Positions 11,040 through 37,601 of a DNA stretch of 64,000 nt are shown here, piece after piece. The notes under the pieces were generated by a model, which worked only from the letters and a program-made list of their open reading frames with translations, searched no databases and was not told where the DNA came from. Position numbers and translations under genes: made by a program. The stretch lies in the NCBI RefSeq assembly GCF_002775205.1, contig NC_036454.1, forward strand, positions 1,030,382 through 1,094,381, written 5' to 3'. How positions within the stretch are numbered: the first letter of the stretch is position 1; each line of letters starts with the position of its first letter. The stretch comes from Xiphophorus maculatus. Taxonomy: Eukaryota; Chordata; Actinopteri; Cyprinodontiformes; Poeciliidae.

Positions 11040-12990
11040 TCCTATATGCTTGACCCTAACTGGACAAATTTCTTCTGTTCACCAGAAGATTCTATCAATA
11101 CTAATATTGATATATCTGAGGGCATTAAGTCCATTGAAAATATTTTCTATAAATATTTCCTCCTTATCTGTAGAAGAACAGATAAGGAGCTACTCCAACT
11201 TTTACAAATCAATTAGGGGAATCATGTTTTTCCTCCAGATCAAGGGCACTAACATGGGGAAGAAGTTTGAACCCACATATGCAAACATCAACATGGAACA
11301 ATAGGAAACAGAGGATTCAGGAAATGCATTAAAAAACCATGTTCTACTTCAGATACCTGGATGACATCTGGAGGTCTGGACTCACTCAGAGAAAGATTTT
11401 AAACATTTTACTCACACATTGAACACACAACCCATCCATCACTCAAGTCTGCCACCAGCGTTAAAGCTGTAGACTTTTTAGAGACCACCACATACGAAGG
11501 CTCACAATTCAAAACCACCCATAAACTAAACATTAAAGTTTATTTTGAGCCCACTGATGCATGCTCTCCTCTATAAAACCAGTTATCACCCAAACACACC
11601 TAGGCATGCCTAATTAAATCACAAGTACTCAGATTCCACTTCATTTACTCAGCAGATTTCATGGAGTCCTCTTCAAGGTCGTTCTTCTGAGGGGAAACTC
11701 CAGGACTTTCCTGAGGAGATGCAGAGTTTCTTTCCTTGAGTCCAGGTAACCGGAGATCTCTCCTGTTCTCCCTCTTCTTACCACATTTTCATCGTCTGTC
11801 TGCCAGCTCATTTACATCAAGTTCCAATCAGACACCTCACTGTTACCAAATTACAGAATTATTGCAGCCTACAGCAGAAATAAAAACCTAAAAAACTATT
11901 TGGTCCATCCATGCCTGGGTTAAACCGTTAAAAGAACCCAGGGTCAAAGGATATAGAGAATTTGTTAGAGGCTGGAGTTTTTTGTATTCATAGGGAGTTG
12001 TTTTGTCCACCAGGGGGAGCCATGAGGAAGCTTCTGGAGGAGGATGGTCCCCGCGCACCTGTGAGTTATCAGCCTCATCAACACCAACATAAGAGGAGCA
12101 GGTGGCCAGTTCTCTGGCGCCGGAGTGTTATACCTGTTTTGGTACCCTGAGCCCATCTGCGCTTAGTTCCCCGAGAATTTATTCGTGCACTCAGCTAGTT
12201 TGAGCCTTCTTTCTCTGACCCTCTCACAGGATTCCTCTCGTGGAGCCCGTCCCTCGGTCGACTAACGGTCCGACTACCTGCCCGCCCTCCGACGTGCCAC
12301 CCTTCGGCTACCTCCAGCCATCAGAACCCGGACTGAACCCCTCTCTTGCACAAGAACCAGACTCCAGCGTCTCAACCATCTAACTCCCTGGCGGATCCAC
12401 TTCATCTCTCCCAGTAAGCCCGCTCCATTACTCCTTCCCCATAATTCCTAAAACCCACTTACCTGTCAACTCCCCTGTCCTCAGATCGCTGACGCCCCAG
12501 ATCCAGTGGATCCAGTAGACCGGATCCGGTCTAGAAGTCACTCACATTTCACTAACTGTTGATGTGTTCTTTAATAAATTTAATTTATCTGATTCCTCCA
12601 TCTCCTGTTTGTGTTCTGCATGTGGGTTAAGCGAGTAGCATCCATCATGACAGAATTTTTCAAATAATTATCTTGGATTAAAAACAAATTTAACACAGTT
12701 TACAAAATTGATCAATCTGGACACCCAAAAATCAAAACCTGTTTAGATGCAAAACCTGCCAAACTGAATATGTGGGTGAAACGGGAAACACCATTCTAAC
12801 CCGTTTCACATAATGTAGATAAAACATCTTGAATCAATAAGACAGAGACAATTATTTCAACATTTTATTGATCGTGGATGGATGAAATTGACCGTTTTTG
12901 TTCTCCAACACTATCCCACCTGGCTTGCAGCTCAGTGAAGGAGAACTGAGTGAATCTGGATCTCCAGACTCAGTGACCAGATTCCAGCCG
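11040..12990 (+). mobile_element. Decayed Penelope-like retroelement, split by a solo LTR
   Basis: In shifting frames the translation shows Penelope-type reverse transcriptase blocks: FLQIKGTNMGKKFEPTYANI (about 11228-11287), YFRYLDDI at about 11345 (the YxDD catalytic block), AVDFLETTTYEG at about 11467, and VYFEPTDACSPL near 11540. After a 690 bp interruption, CKTCQTEYVGETGNTIL (about 12748-12798) matches the GIY-YIG endonuclease that follows the RT in this class. Several stops and frameshifts make it a dead relic. Boundaries are approximate. Confidence 0.75.
11963..12652 (+). mobile_element. Solo LTR, 690 bp, inserted in the Penelope relic
   Basis: Begins TGTTAGAGGC, ends CATCATGACA (TGT..ACA ends), and GAATT flanks both sides (11958-11962 and 12653-12657), a 5 bp duplication. 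An AATAAA lies near 12573. No internal retroviral sequence remains, so recombination between two LTRs is the likely origin. A 5 bp TSD suits Ty3/gypsy or Bel/Pao elements. Confidence 0.85.
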
Positions 12991-13689
12991 AAGGCGGCAG
13001 AGATGTTCTGTCTTCAGAATCCCTAAACCTGATGGAAAGCTGATCCTCCTCATCTTTAAAATGCTAACCAATGTTTTTCAAACTTAGAACATTTACATGT
13101 CTGTTACTGCAACCAGCTTGTAAAAGAAGCATATTCATAAACTTGAATGGGTCAGTTGCCACTAAATATGCCTAAAGGCAATATGTGAAAACCTGCAGGG
13201 AAGCTGCTCTTCCTGCAACATCCTTCAGTCCCTATGTGAAGAAAATATGTATGAATGCTTTGAACACAAAGATTTGTCATTCTACAAGTGATTTTGTTCT
13301 GACCAAAGACTTTTAAATTTTGAGTGAATTTACCTGATTATATTTGTGTTCATCTACTTCTTAAAGTCTGTGTACTCTGTTTACAGATACTTTTGCTCTG
13401 AACCTATTACAAAAGAAACCCCCCAGCTGGAATCTGCCTTGACATGACTTGCGTCTGTATGACAGAAACAGAGTCCAACAGTGTTGAAAGGGATTGTGAC
13501 CTGGAAAAAACATGGAAATGTCTCCCAAAATGGCTGTGCCTTAACAGCTACCACTGCTGTAAACTCCTTGTCCACAATTCAATATTTAAAACTTCCCTGG
13601 AAGATTAACCAGCACTCCAGCAAAGCTATTCTGAATGTTTTTGTGAACCAGCAGTGGGAATAATCCTTCATCCATTTCGCTTGGATCAC

Positions 13690-13806
13690 TTGTTAGACTA
13701 TGTGGATTCTTGGTTCGATTCCAGTCATTTTTTGCAGGTTCTTTCCTTCTTTCCTAGTCATCTTTGCCCCATCATATCATTGTAAAATAAAGGCCACAAA
13801 TTCCAT
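13690..13806 (+). mobile_element. SINE fragment (3' part)
   Basis: GGTTCGATTCCAG followed by TCTTTGCC...GTAAAATAAAGGCCAC is the B-box-to-tail half of the SINE family seen at 9782. The head is missing or unrecognisable. Confidence 0.6.
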
Positions 13807-15182
13807 AAACTCCTCAGTCCACACATCTGCACAGTTCCCACTTTTATTTGCTTAATCTACACAAAACAGTGAAAATGTTCATGTTGATTCTTGACTTGTA
13901 TTAATGGTTACACAAAATCTACACAAACCAATAGAATAAACAGTCAAACTGTTAACCATATCTATAATTAATGGATCCATTTGGATTACTTTACATGGCA
14001 CCGAACACCAAAATGAACAAAATTATTTCACAAGCCAATAAATTAATTTTCTGAGTCTATAAAAAAATCTGCTTGTATGTAAAAAAAAAAACTGAGAAAC
14101 ACCATAGAATATTAGCATCATTTAAGTAAATGTGGATTTTTGTTATTCAGGAAAAAAGGGTTTATATTTCAGTAGAAATGATGTTTCACAAACTAAGCTG
14201 ATAGCACAGAAAGTCATACGAAAAGTTACAGACTTTAAAGTTCTGCTTGTCCTACAAAAAGTTCTAACAATACTTATTTGCAAAAAAGAACAATAACTAT
14301 TGCTGTTTGATATGTTACATTTAAAAAAATCATAAAATTCCATTTTGAATTGGAATCCTAAAGTTATAGATTCTGAAAAAAATACAAACAATCCCAAAAC
14401 AATAAATATATTTTATTTAAACACTTTGTTGTAATTTAGAAAGCAAGTGACTTCAAGGCTAAAAGGAACAATTTGAGGAAAATAAATCAATGAATTTCCT
14501 AAAATCTTTAACAATAAAATAACATTTTAACATCTAAAAGTTAACAGTCCAGTACTTTGTTCCATATTTTCAGTACCAAGAAAATGTCTGGACTTGGGAA
14601 ATTACAAAAACCAGGAGTATCTGGTTAGTTTCTTAAACTAGAAACACTTTCATTACTTTTTGGTTCCTTAAAAAACCTTTTTTACAGCAGTCTTTGAGAA
14701 TAGAAATGTTTTTAACAGCTTGATTAATGATTTCCAGCCCAGCGTTAAGGTTTATATGACTTGTGAATGAAAAGAGAAAGCTCTGGGTAAAATTCACAAC
14801 AGGCATCTTAATCCAATATTTGGTGCTGAAACAATTTAAAAAACTTATCAAATCAGAAATACTTTTGGAGTTCCATAGTTCTTAGAGTGCTGTTTTTTAT
14901 TTGTCCACGATTGACACGCTGACATCTTATTGTAGCGTCCCATGCTAAGAAACACCTGTAAAACTGTGTAGTGCAGAGAGGGTTTGAGCGAGGAACAGTC
15001 GGTTTTATGGTTCTCTGCAGCTGTGATCAACAGTTTCAGTCAGTGAACCTATTTGCCCTGGAAGCACATAAATTATCTGAATAATTGCTTTTGTCTTAAA
15101 GTCAGAAAATGTGAGAGAAAATGTAGAGTCTTATGTGAGAATCATATATCAAACTGTGACACAGAGGAACAATACAGTCTAG
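13807..15182 (-). other. olfm1 3' flank / probable 3' UTR side
   Basis: AT-rich DNA directly downstream of the olfm1 stop codon. On the minus strand AATAAA-like signals occur near 14898-14893 and further down, but I cannot say which is used. No ORF of interest. Confidence 0.4.
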
Positions 15183-29044
<13,862 letters not shown>

Positions 29045-29335
29045 TCAGACTGAAACTGAGCTAAAATGAATTAGTACTACAGAAATGTATTGGCATTTTC
29101 AACAACGCATAAAATCATGAATAAACTAAGGCAGGGTAAGTTGGAAACTGGTACATGAGACTTAACTGTTGAGTTGAATAAACTGAAAACAGTTTTTGTA
29201 AAGCAGGAGGAGGGTGTGAAATGTCTGCAGTGGGATTTCTTCCAACAACCTGCTGGCAGATGATCTCAGACAGAAACCAGGAAAGTTTAGAACAGGAAGA
29301 GAAGAAGAACCGACAGATGGAACATTGACAGGGGT

Positions 29336-29505
29336 TCTGTGGTGGCGCAGGGGTTGGGGAGGCCTTGGTCCTCTGCGTAGCAGTCACAGGTTTGAGTCCC
29401 GGCCTGGTGGACTTTGCGTGAGTCTTCCTTCTCTCTCTTTTCCTACTTTCCTGTTCTAGCACTTTCAAATAAAGGCCATTAGAGCCAAAAAACCTTTAGA
29501 AAAAA
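29336..29505 (+). mobile_element. tRNA-derived SINE
   Basis: CTGTGGTGGCGCAGGGGTTGGG (A box), GGTTTGAGTCCCGGCCTGG (B box), then CAAATAAAGGCCATTAGAGCC and an A-rich tail. Lies just upstream of the first visible olfm1 exon, in the sense opposite to the gene. Confidence 0.8.
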
Positions 29506-31285
29506 GATTGTAGCATTGACATCGTCCAGAGCAGCGAAACCAGCAGAAATCCAACAGACTGGAAGAACTGCAGGAAACAGGCCGTCACACGATCAGTGCA
29601 AAGGTTCAGAGGTAGATGTGCAGCTACAGAACCTACCAAGGTATTTTACTAAGAACAGATCTAGTCTTTCACTATGTAATTTTTCATATTATATTACGAA
29701 TAACACATTTGCTCTAGTTTGTTATTTTACAGTCTAAAGAAGAACACAACTTAAACTATATTAAAGCATAAGACAACACCACACAGATTTTGGATTTAGA
29801 ACTGTGGTCTGGAGCCGTTGTTCACGTACCTTAGGCAACGTTCACTCAGCAAGACCCAAATCAGCTTTACTGCCAAAATTCAACCCAGATCCAGTTTGAA
29901 CGGCTGATTCCAATCTTTTCACCCCAATAAAATCCGATCAGTTCCTCGTCCATATGAGGAACTAAACTGTGTCTGAACGTTCCCCAACGTCTGCAGGATG
30001 AACGTCGCATTTTATCCGACATGCGTCAAAATTCTGCAGCAGAAGAATCCACACAGAATCTAAACGTCTGAAAATGATAATAATGAAGTGATGAAAGCAG
30101 ACTGAGTCAGTGAACGCATCACATCCCAACCACACCAGTTCTGGTTGGACTCCACATCCAAACAGAACCAGGTCAGAACCGGATCAGAACAGGATCAGAA
30201 GCTGCAGCCAAAGTAGGGTGTAACTATTAGCTGTTAGCTTTCTATTAGCTTCCTTCGTCTGCTGACCATGCTGTCGCTCTCACCACTTTTAAATCCATCC
30301 AGAGACAGCGGCCATCTTTACTGCTACAAACAGAGCAATGCTGGGTGGCGGCCATCTTTACTGACGTAAACAGAGCGCAGGAGCTGGCGCTGAGGCCGCC
30401 GGCGTTCTGGAGGATGGTGCCAATCTAACTGAAATTTCATTGTACATGAAAACATGCCAAGAGTGAATCCTAATAGGTGAGTCTCAGAATATCGTCAACA
30501 TCCGTAGATTTAGATTTTCAGTTGAAATTATTTATTGAACCAGGAAAATGTCCAGAAGTTTCTGGCCTCTCTGGGTCTAAAGTGGGAGCCACGGTTTAGG
30601 TTTGACCCTGTGGGACAAAATGATCAAAATATCTTCCAAATCCCTCTTCTAGAAATGTGCTGCCCTCTGCTGGCTGGGTTGTTTAATTGAGTGAAATGGA
30701 TCAGAAAACATATTTGATCAGAAGAATCAATAATCAAACCAAATTATGTCTAACAGAGAAACATCTTAAAGAACCAATGAAATAAAGACATTTTCCAGAT
30801 TTCTGACCTAAGTGCCAATCAGCTTCTGGGGTTTTTTTTCTTTATTTTTCCTGGCCATCATCATTGGTTTCTCTTATTCTGGATCTTTTTATCTTGTGAT
30901 AGATAAAGCAGTTCACAGTTGGCTGGATGTGTTAGAGAAGTGTTAAAACTCACTGTGAGGAGAATTTGTTCCGTCTCACTTGGATAAAATTAGAAACTGA
31001 AGATTTACTGTTTTGCATTTTGATCCAATAAAATGTCATTTTTGGTGCAGCAGATTAATTTTCAGTTTGTTTTCTCGGATCAGTTGGAGTTTAAAATGTT
31101 TCCGCTTTTCTTTACAACCTGCTGAATGTTTTTATTTCTTCAGTGATGGAGGAATGCCAGCGTTCCTCAATAATTACATTTTCTGTTTTTATCTGTTTAA
31201 TTATAAATAATTGCACCGAAACTTCATTTTATTAACATATTTCTCACTCAGACTGTTTTGGGTTCCTGATTTTTGAGGTTAAATT

Positions 31286-31400
31286 AAATGAGACAATAGC
31301 TAGAAAATAAAGCTATTGTCCCATATAGTCCCATATATATGGGACAATAGCTTGACAAAATCAAGCTATTGTCAAAATCAAAACTGTTGATTTTGTCAAT
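31286..31400. repeat. Nested hairpin cluster around GACAATAGCT/AGCTATTGTC
   Basis: GACAATAGCT (31292), AAGCTATTGTC (31310), CCATATATATGGGACAATAGCTTGA (31331 on), TCAAGCTATTGTC (31363) and AAAATCAA..TTGATTTT (31374-31395) form at least three overlapping dyads within 110 bp. No coding role is apparent. Confidence 0.7.
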
Positions 31401-31560
31401 TTTCAGATACTGAAAAATTTAAATATTTTGTGTATTTTCTCTGAGAACCAGAAACAAGAACAATGTCATGCTGAGAAAATGTGGGAGCTAAAAGACTAGA
31501 GAGCAAATCAAACAGCAGAACATGAAAAAAAACATTTCAGTTCTGAATTTCTGTTACCAG

Positions 31561-31849
31561 ACTGAAGCGAGAGCCGATCAGCAGCAGCTGCAGAAAAACA
31601 TTCAGCAGATTCTCCTCAGACTCCATCGCTGCTTCCCAAAAACATCCAGCACCGACGATCCGCCCAGAGAGCCGGCTCTACGCTCACCAGTTCACCCAGT
31701 ATCCTTCGATGATGCAACGGCTGAAAGCAGCCGAGAGAAACCAGAACCCAAAGCTCAGAGAGGGGGAGGGGCTAACAGGCAGATCTGAGGAAGAGGAGGA
31801 AGAGGAAGATGAGCCGTCTGTCTGGTTCTTACAGGGATTTTTCTCTTAA
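31561..31849 (+). CDS. Weak candidate terminal exon, unknown protein
   Basis: After an acceptor-like tract (TTCTGTTACCAG, 31549-31560) a frame of 96 codons runs to TAA at 31847-31849. Composition is protein-like: SRLYAHQFTQYPSMMQRLKA, then a highly acidic EEEEEEEDEP run and an aromatic end (SVWFLQGFFS). Another frame is also open for much of the stretch, so coding bias cannot decide. No upstream exon found and no family recognised. It could equally be chance. Confidence 0.22.
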
Positions 31850-33880
31850 ATGTGAATTTTTTAACTTTTTCAATGATATTCAGAATTAAAATAATAAAAT
31901 CCATAAAACAAATAAATTTGGAAAGTTTAGTGATGAACTGGCTTTGATTGATTATCTCCAGATTATTGATCATTTAGGCAAAACTATCAGGAAGTTAAAA
32001 TCCTTCATCTGATCCCAACCAGAGATCAGATTCTGCTGCTAAGCTTCCCTGATAATCCAGATTATAATCTCACACAGAAAACCTCAATAATCAGATCCTT
32101 CAGAGGCCTGATTGGTTCTGATCGGTCCAGAGGTTCCTACTGAAACAGTCTGGTACCACAGTGCTGGTTCTGCTGGTAGAACGGGAGGATCCTTCAGTCC
32201 CAGTCTGTTCTATTCAGTGCATTTCTATAGCATCGAGTCATAACTAATCTTTGCTAACAAAACCATAAATGTCCTGAACTTGTCCAGAGGACGCCAAGCT
32301 CTTGACCGGCTCATGGTGGTGAGCTACTGGCCGGTAGCCGCAAGGTGAGATCCTAAAAAAATTATTTTCAATCCAATCATGCAGATATTAAAATTGATCC
32401 CAGTTATCAATCAAAACATAAAGGTTAATTAATTATTCAAAATAGATTTAAAAAGTTTTTATCTAAGGAAACAGCAGCTTCACTCCTGACCAGCAGGGGG
32501 CGACAGTGGACAGGAAAAACTCCACTTTTACAGGAAGAAACCAGAACCAGAACCGATGGGCGGTTTGAGAAAACTGAATAGATGAACTGATGATTATTTT
32601 TAATGTTCATAAAAGTAAAAAGCTAAAATCAGGAGAGGGAGAGCGATGAGGTGGTGGCAGCATCATGCCTGTTCAGCTGGAAGGAAAGTTTTAACCCTGG
32701 ATGTTTTCAGTAATCTGGGACTTTCTAGATTAGGGTGAACCCTCGATGGCCCCACTGACCTCCTGTTGGCCCCCTACTCGCCCCCCTATTGGGCCCCTTG
32801 ACACCCACCAGCAGGCCAGGCGGCTGTAGTGCCTTGCCCAAGGACACAATGAAACCAGCAGCACAGCAACTGCAGGTGAACTCCTCCCACTGCCGTTGAC
32901 TTCCTGTCCGCTCCAATCGTTCTCACTTCCAGTTCAGGCTTTCTCCCATTCACTCAGATTGTCTCTGGTAGATTTTCTACCAGCCAATCAGGGAACACAA
33001 AGAGACGATGCTAATGATGGCGCGGTTAGTCTGCGGTGCTTTACAATCAGGAAGTGAAGGAAGCCATTCAGTCTGTGTTGGATTTATTCTTCTCTCTTTA
33101 CAGTGGAAGATGGTGACTTACAGCGCAGACACCTTCCAGTTAGCTCCTTAGCATTGAGCTACCGCACTACAAGCATCACAAACTAAAACATCAACAGAGG
33201 CCATGCCTAAAGGAAGTAATTTGCTCTACGCTTTGCTTCATACAAGCGGTCTGGGCTTCCTGTTGAGAAACAAAGTCTGGTTTCTCTAACAAAGACAGAC
33301 AATCACGGCAGCCATCTTGTTAGTCGTTGCTTCCACCCTCAGAGCTGCTTGGTCTGTTTCAGGATACATCTTTAAATACGTCCAAAGTGAATAAACGCAG
33401 CAGCCAGTTCATGACAGGATGAGGATCTCTGATTGGAAATAATATTTTCAATTTTTCTGCTGCAGAGAAACACTTGAACTGTTTGAAACAAACGTTTTCA
33501 CTGCAGCTTCTGCTGACTTCAGGACAAACTGAGCTAAAAATCCGGCAGCAGAAGAAGAGGAGCAGAGATCGCCTTTAAATAAATCATGTTCCTCTACGGG
33601 TTGTCATGGAAACAACATCTCCATCTGCAGCAGGCGCAGCATGGGAGTGTGCGTCAGATGGTTGTCAGCAAGATTCACACACACACTGAGTGTGTTGGAC
33701 AGAGACCAACATTTCAGCCAGAGAAGAAGAAACAAGCTGTTCCCCATAAAATGAAAAAATGAAACTAAAATTAGTTCATATCAGATTTTTTATGACCAAC
33801 TGGTGAAGAACATCTGAAGTCTCCATTCCAAACATTTTATCCTGGAACGGTGAACAGCATCAAAAAGCCTAAGTGAGGGC

Positions 33881-34068
33881 GTGCCATGGTGGCGTAGCGG
33901 TTAGCGCGACCCGTATTTGGAGGCCTTGAGTCCTCGACGCGGCCGTCGCGGGTTCGACTCCCGGACCTGACTACATTTGCCGCATGTCTTCCCCTGTTTC
34001 CTGTCAGCCTGCTGTCATATGAGGGACACTAGAGCCACAAAATACCCCCTGGAGGGGTAAAAAAAAAA
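33881..34068 (+). mobile_element. tRNA-derived SINE, well preserved
   Basis: TGGTGGCGTAGCGGTTAGCGCGACC (A box), GGTTCGACTCCCGG (B box), ATGTCTTCCCCTG, and an A10 tail after GGAGGGG. The least diverged head of the five copies in this window. Confidence 0.85.
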
Positions 34069-34934
34069 GCCTACGTGAATCTGAAATCCATGTTTTCATC
34101 TTTGTCATTCGTTCTGTTTTCTAGAGAATCTGAACTAATTCCTGCTTTAAAGCTCCAGATGAAAACTAGATGTTTATGTTTCAGAACGCTAAGTTCCAGA
34201 TCTCTGAAGTAACATTTGAATGTCATTGCATACAACATTTTTCTTGTTTTTAATTTCCGGTATTTCATGTTCACATGCTTCGATGTAAAACATTTTTTGA
34301 TAACTTTCGACGACCCCAGACTGTGCTGAGTGATTCTGAAGTCTGCAGATGAAATGCAGAGAGTTAGGGTTAGAGTTCACTCAGATACAACATGGCGTTG
34401 ATCCAAAATGGCGGACTTCATGTTGGGTAGGGACCGAGGCTGCAAGAGACTTTTGTAGATTTTGCTGAGATACAGACGTGTAACAAATTTCATGATCGTC
34501 TTTCAAAGAATGGCTTGGGGTTGAACTTTTAAAGGGGGCGCTGTGGAGGAATTAGGCCACGCCCACCAAATATTGGGCTGCATTGCGGTTGGACAACAAT
34601 CCATCCTAATGAGTTTGGTGAAGCTTGGCTGAAACATGGTAGTTAGAGCCAAACGTATGATGATGGCGTTGATAAAAACAGGAGTTTCAGCGAACATTGT
34701 TTTTGCAGAATGTAACAGTAAAACTGCAGTACTCAGAAGACGCAGCAGATGGCAGCATAACAGCCTCTCCATTAACAACCATTGAACAAATTACCGTATT
34801 TTCCGCACTATAAGGCGCACCACATTATAAGGCGCACCTTCAATGAATGGCCTATTTTAAAACTTTTTTCATAGGGTTAGGGTAGGGTTAGGGTTATTCT
34901 ATGCATTATAAGGTATAAGGCATAGAATAGAGGC

Positions 34935-35040
34935 TTAGACTTAGACTGACTTTATTGTCATTTTGCATGCACAGGGTGTATACAGAACGAAATTTTGTTG
35001 CATACGGCTCAGAACAATGTTTGAGGTTCCAATGTTATGA
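34935..35040 (-). mobile_element. LINE 3' end fragment, antisense
   Basis: GACTTTATTGTCATTTTGCATGC..GGGTGTATACAGAACGAAATTTTGTTGCATACGG reads on the minus strand as the 3' UTR end of a fish LINE (CGAAATTTCGTTC-type wording, ending AATAAAGTC). Nested in the Tigger-like relic. Confidence 0.45.
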
Positions 35041-35394
35041 GGTTACAGTAGAGGCTGGGGTTACGTTATGCATCCACTAGATGGAGCTGCGCTAAAGGGA
35101 ATGTCAACAAAACAGTCAGATAGGTCAGTCAAACTTTATTAATAGATTACAAACCAGCGTTCTGAAATTCCGTTCATTCCCAAAATGAATAAAAAGCTGT
35201 TTTATTATTTTCCTGAGGTAAAATCAGTGACGTGGTATTTTGGTGACACAGTTTATCTTTTAACAACAGCAAGGTATAACATATAGTGGAGGGGAACTTT
35301 TCCTCGATTCAATAAACACGTAAAAACAGTCTGATACTGTTACAGTAAATCAAATCACAATATATATCCACTTCCACTATAACCATTGATTGGT

Positions 35395-35499
35395 TCATGT
35401 TAAATTCTCTGCTGCTGCTCTGTTCCCATGTTCTACTGTGTGACTGATCGCCTGGAGCTTAAACTCTGCGTCGTAAGCATGTCTCTTAATAGGAGCCAT
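35395..35499 (-). pseudogene. Truncated Tigger/pogo transposase N-terminus
   Basis: ATG at 35499 opens 34 residues, MAPIKRHAYDAEFKLQAISH then VEHGNRAAAENL, the first helices of a CENP-B/Psq-type helix-turn-helix as in fish pogo-like transposases, and then a TGA. No catalytic domain follows before the TIR at 34794, so this is a remnant. Confidence 0.65.
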
Positions 35500-35639
35500 T
35501 TTGGGGTCTTTACACAAAACCCAGCCTGCACCGCGCGCTTCTTCTTCTACGGGGGAAAATGAAGTCGGCGGCTGCTTACTGTAGTTGCGAGAACTGTTGT
35601 GGCTCAATATTGGTCCATATATAAGGGACACTGGATTAT

Positions 35640-36161
35640 TGTAAGAGCGGAAATACTCTTTATGGAGTTGTTTTTTACTGAGGAAATCTGGTGCCGTAAA
35701 AGGTCAGTTTGACCTGAATAACTTGGAACTCCCTTCCCTTTTCTTGCTTGCAAAGCATAAAATTGGACCGAATTGTGATGGGAGGAAAGCTGTTTAGACC
35801 GATAATAACATATGAGTGATGGAGTGGCTTGTTTTGCACTTTTGAAATGGAGCAGATGTTGGAGGTCAATAGGTCTGAATATTCCCAAAGAAACTCCAAT
35901 ACACACTCATTTGAAAGCTGATAGAATTCTTATGTAAGGACACACGTCAAAGTAATGCTATTGGTCAAAACTTACCAACTTACACCAATGAAAATGAGAT
36001 TCTATAAAACAGACTGACTCTAAGAATGAGATGAGATTTTGGGAAGATTTTTGAGATTTGGCTCTGTACTGTAAGATGATCTGTGGAACAGTGTAATAAA
36101 TCTCCACCCGCCGTGGCCTGCAGGTAAAGGACTCGTCTCTGAGTATTATTTCTTATCTACA
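35640..36161 (+). mobile_element. Solo LTR, 522 bp, nested in the Tigger-like relic
   Basis: Starts TGTAAGAGCG, ends TTATCTACA, and ATTAT flanks both sides (35635-35639 and 36162-36166). Contains a TATA-like TCTATAAAAC near 36001 and AATAAA near 36095, in the order expected for a sense-strand LTR. Confidence 0.78.
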
Positions 36162-37601
36162 ATTATTGTTACAAAGGCTCGGGTGTTGATTACTTTGGAC
36201 TGGGAGAGGGAGGTGCGCCACCCGGTGGCGAGTTCGTTATCGCACATTCAGCAGCTGCAGAGGCATTATAGCTCTGGGAGTGGAGACACGCAGCTGCTGC
36301 TTACGGTTTCGGTTGAGGTCGATGTGCGTTCTTGACTTACTACCACATCACCTCCACATCCATACATCTCCAACTCCAAGCCTACCTTCTGCTGCACATC
36401 TGTACTACTGCTGTAACAACCAAATAAAGAGAGATTCTCAAGCAGGAAATCCCCTCCTCAGTTTGTCCTGATTGACACACAGTGGCGAGTGTAAACATTC
36501 CACCAGCCTCAAGTTTAAAACGTAGAACCTTCGCTACAACTATAATTAAGAGTTTAAGACCTTTTTCGATCCTACATTATAAGGCGCACTGTCGGCTTAA
36601 GAGAAAATTGAAGGTTTTTAGATGCGCCTTATAGTGCGGAAAATACAGTACGGTTTCATATTTCAACAAGCACCATCTGTGACTTGGGCGCCATGGCTAC
36701 ACCCACCACTGAAAACTCTTAGCGCTTTAAAGTAAGTGAGACCAGCTTGTTTTCCATCATCTGACACAAAATCGTCTAGATTAGGTCAAGGGGGTCAGAG
36801 ATGCAGCTATCCAAGAAAAAAATAGTCACTTCCTACTAGTCAGACTATGTTGACACTGGATCGTCAGGCATCCCACCAGGATCACTCATGTCAAGTTTGG
36901 TGCCAATTGACCTTTTTATGTAAAAGTTCTAACGTTTTGTTTGTTTTGGCGAGTACGCCAAGTTGGCCGCTCCGCCACGCCCCCTGAACATACACGAAAG
37001 GTCAATTTTTTGATAACTTTTGAAGCCCTATGCTTGCATCCTGACCAAAAATGAAGCAGATAGGTCAAAATCCCTAGGAGTTTTTTGAAATTCAAGGTGT
37101 GTAAACGTGAAAAAATGGCAAAATTTTCCCTTTGACCCAAAATGGCGCCTCCCTGTGCATTTTAGGGGGTACCTCACAGGGACTTTTTTTCTTGATTTGA
37201 GGGGATCTCCCGAGCTTCAGATCTCTACGACCAAAGGTTTATCCTATCTCACGCTGTGGAGCAGTTTGGCCACGCCCACTTGTGACTGAACTGAAATCTG
37301 AACATTTCTGGCTCGGGACAATTTTGGTTAAAGTTTGTTGAGTTTTTTTAAAATGTTAAGGCGTCCAGAAATAATAAGAGATCTTGTGATGAAGGCTTTT
37401 GCAGCGCTTTCGTTACACAACATAGAAAAGCATAAATTATTCAGGCTTGAAGGATAAAACAGATTTTAAAAATGGATACATGAAGTAAGCATCAGGATGA
37501 CACGGTTTCACCTGACTTAGTCAGTAGAGCTTTAAACAATGCCGCCATCTGCTGGTTGAGCTGGAGTAATACACACAACAAAACTTTCAGAGAGCAGGGA
37601 G

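Larger units (their letters stand above)
34794..36648 (-). mobile_element. Tigger/pogo-like DNA transposon relic with TA target site
   Basis: Left end CCGTATTTTCCGCACTATAAG (34794 on) and right end CTTATAGTGCGGAAAATACAG (to 36648) are inverted copies with one mismatch, each flanked by TA (34792-34793, 36649-36650). The repeat GCGCACC/GGTGCGCC wording continues inward. The minus strand retains the start of a transposase (35395-35499). A solo LTR (35640-36161) is nested, and a LINE tail lies at 34935-35040. TA target and CENP-B-like HTH fit the pogo/Tigger branch of Tc1/mariner. Confidence 0.8.

Noticed and set aside
34503..34778. 91-codon minus-strand ORF with a hydrophobic start, considered as the missing olfm1 signal exon
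   Set aside because: No noelin wording, and the DNA belongs to an interspersed repeat type (GCCCACCAAA, ATGGCGGAC) also seen elsewhere.
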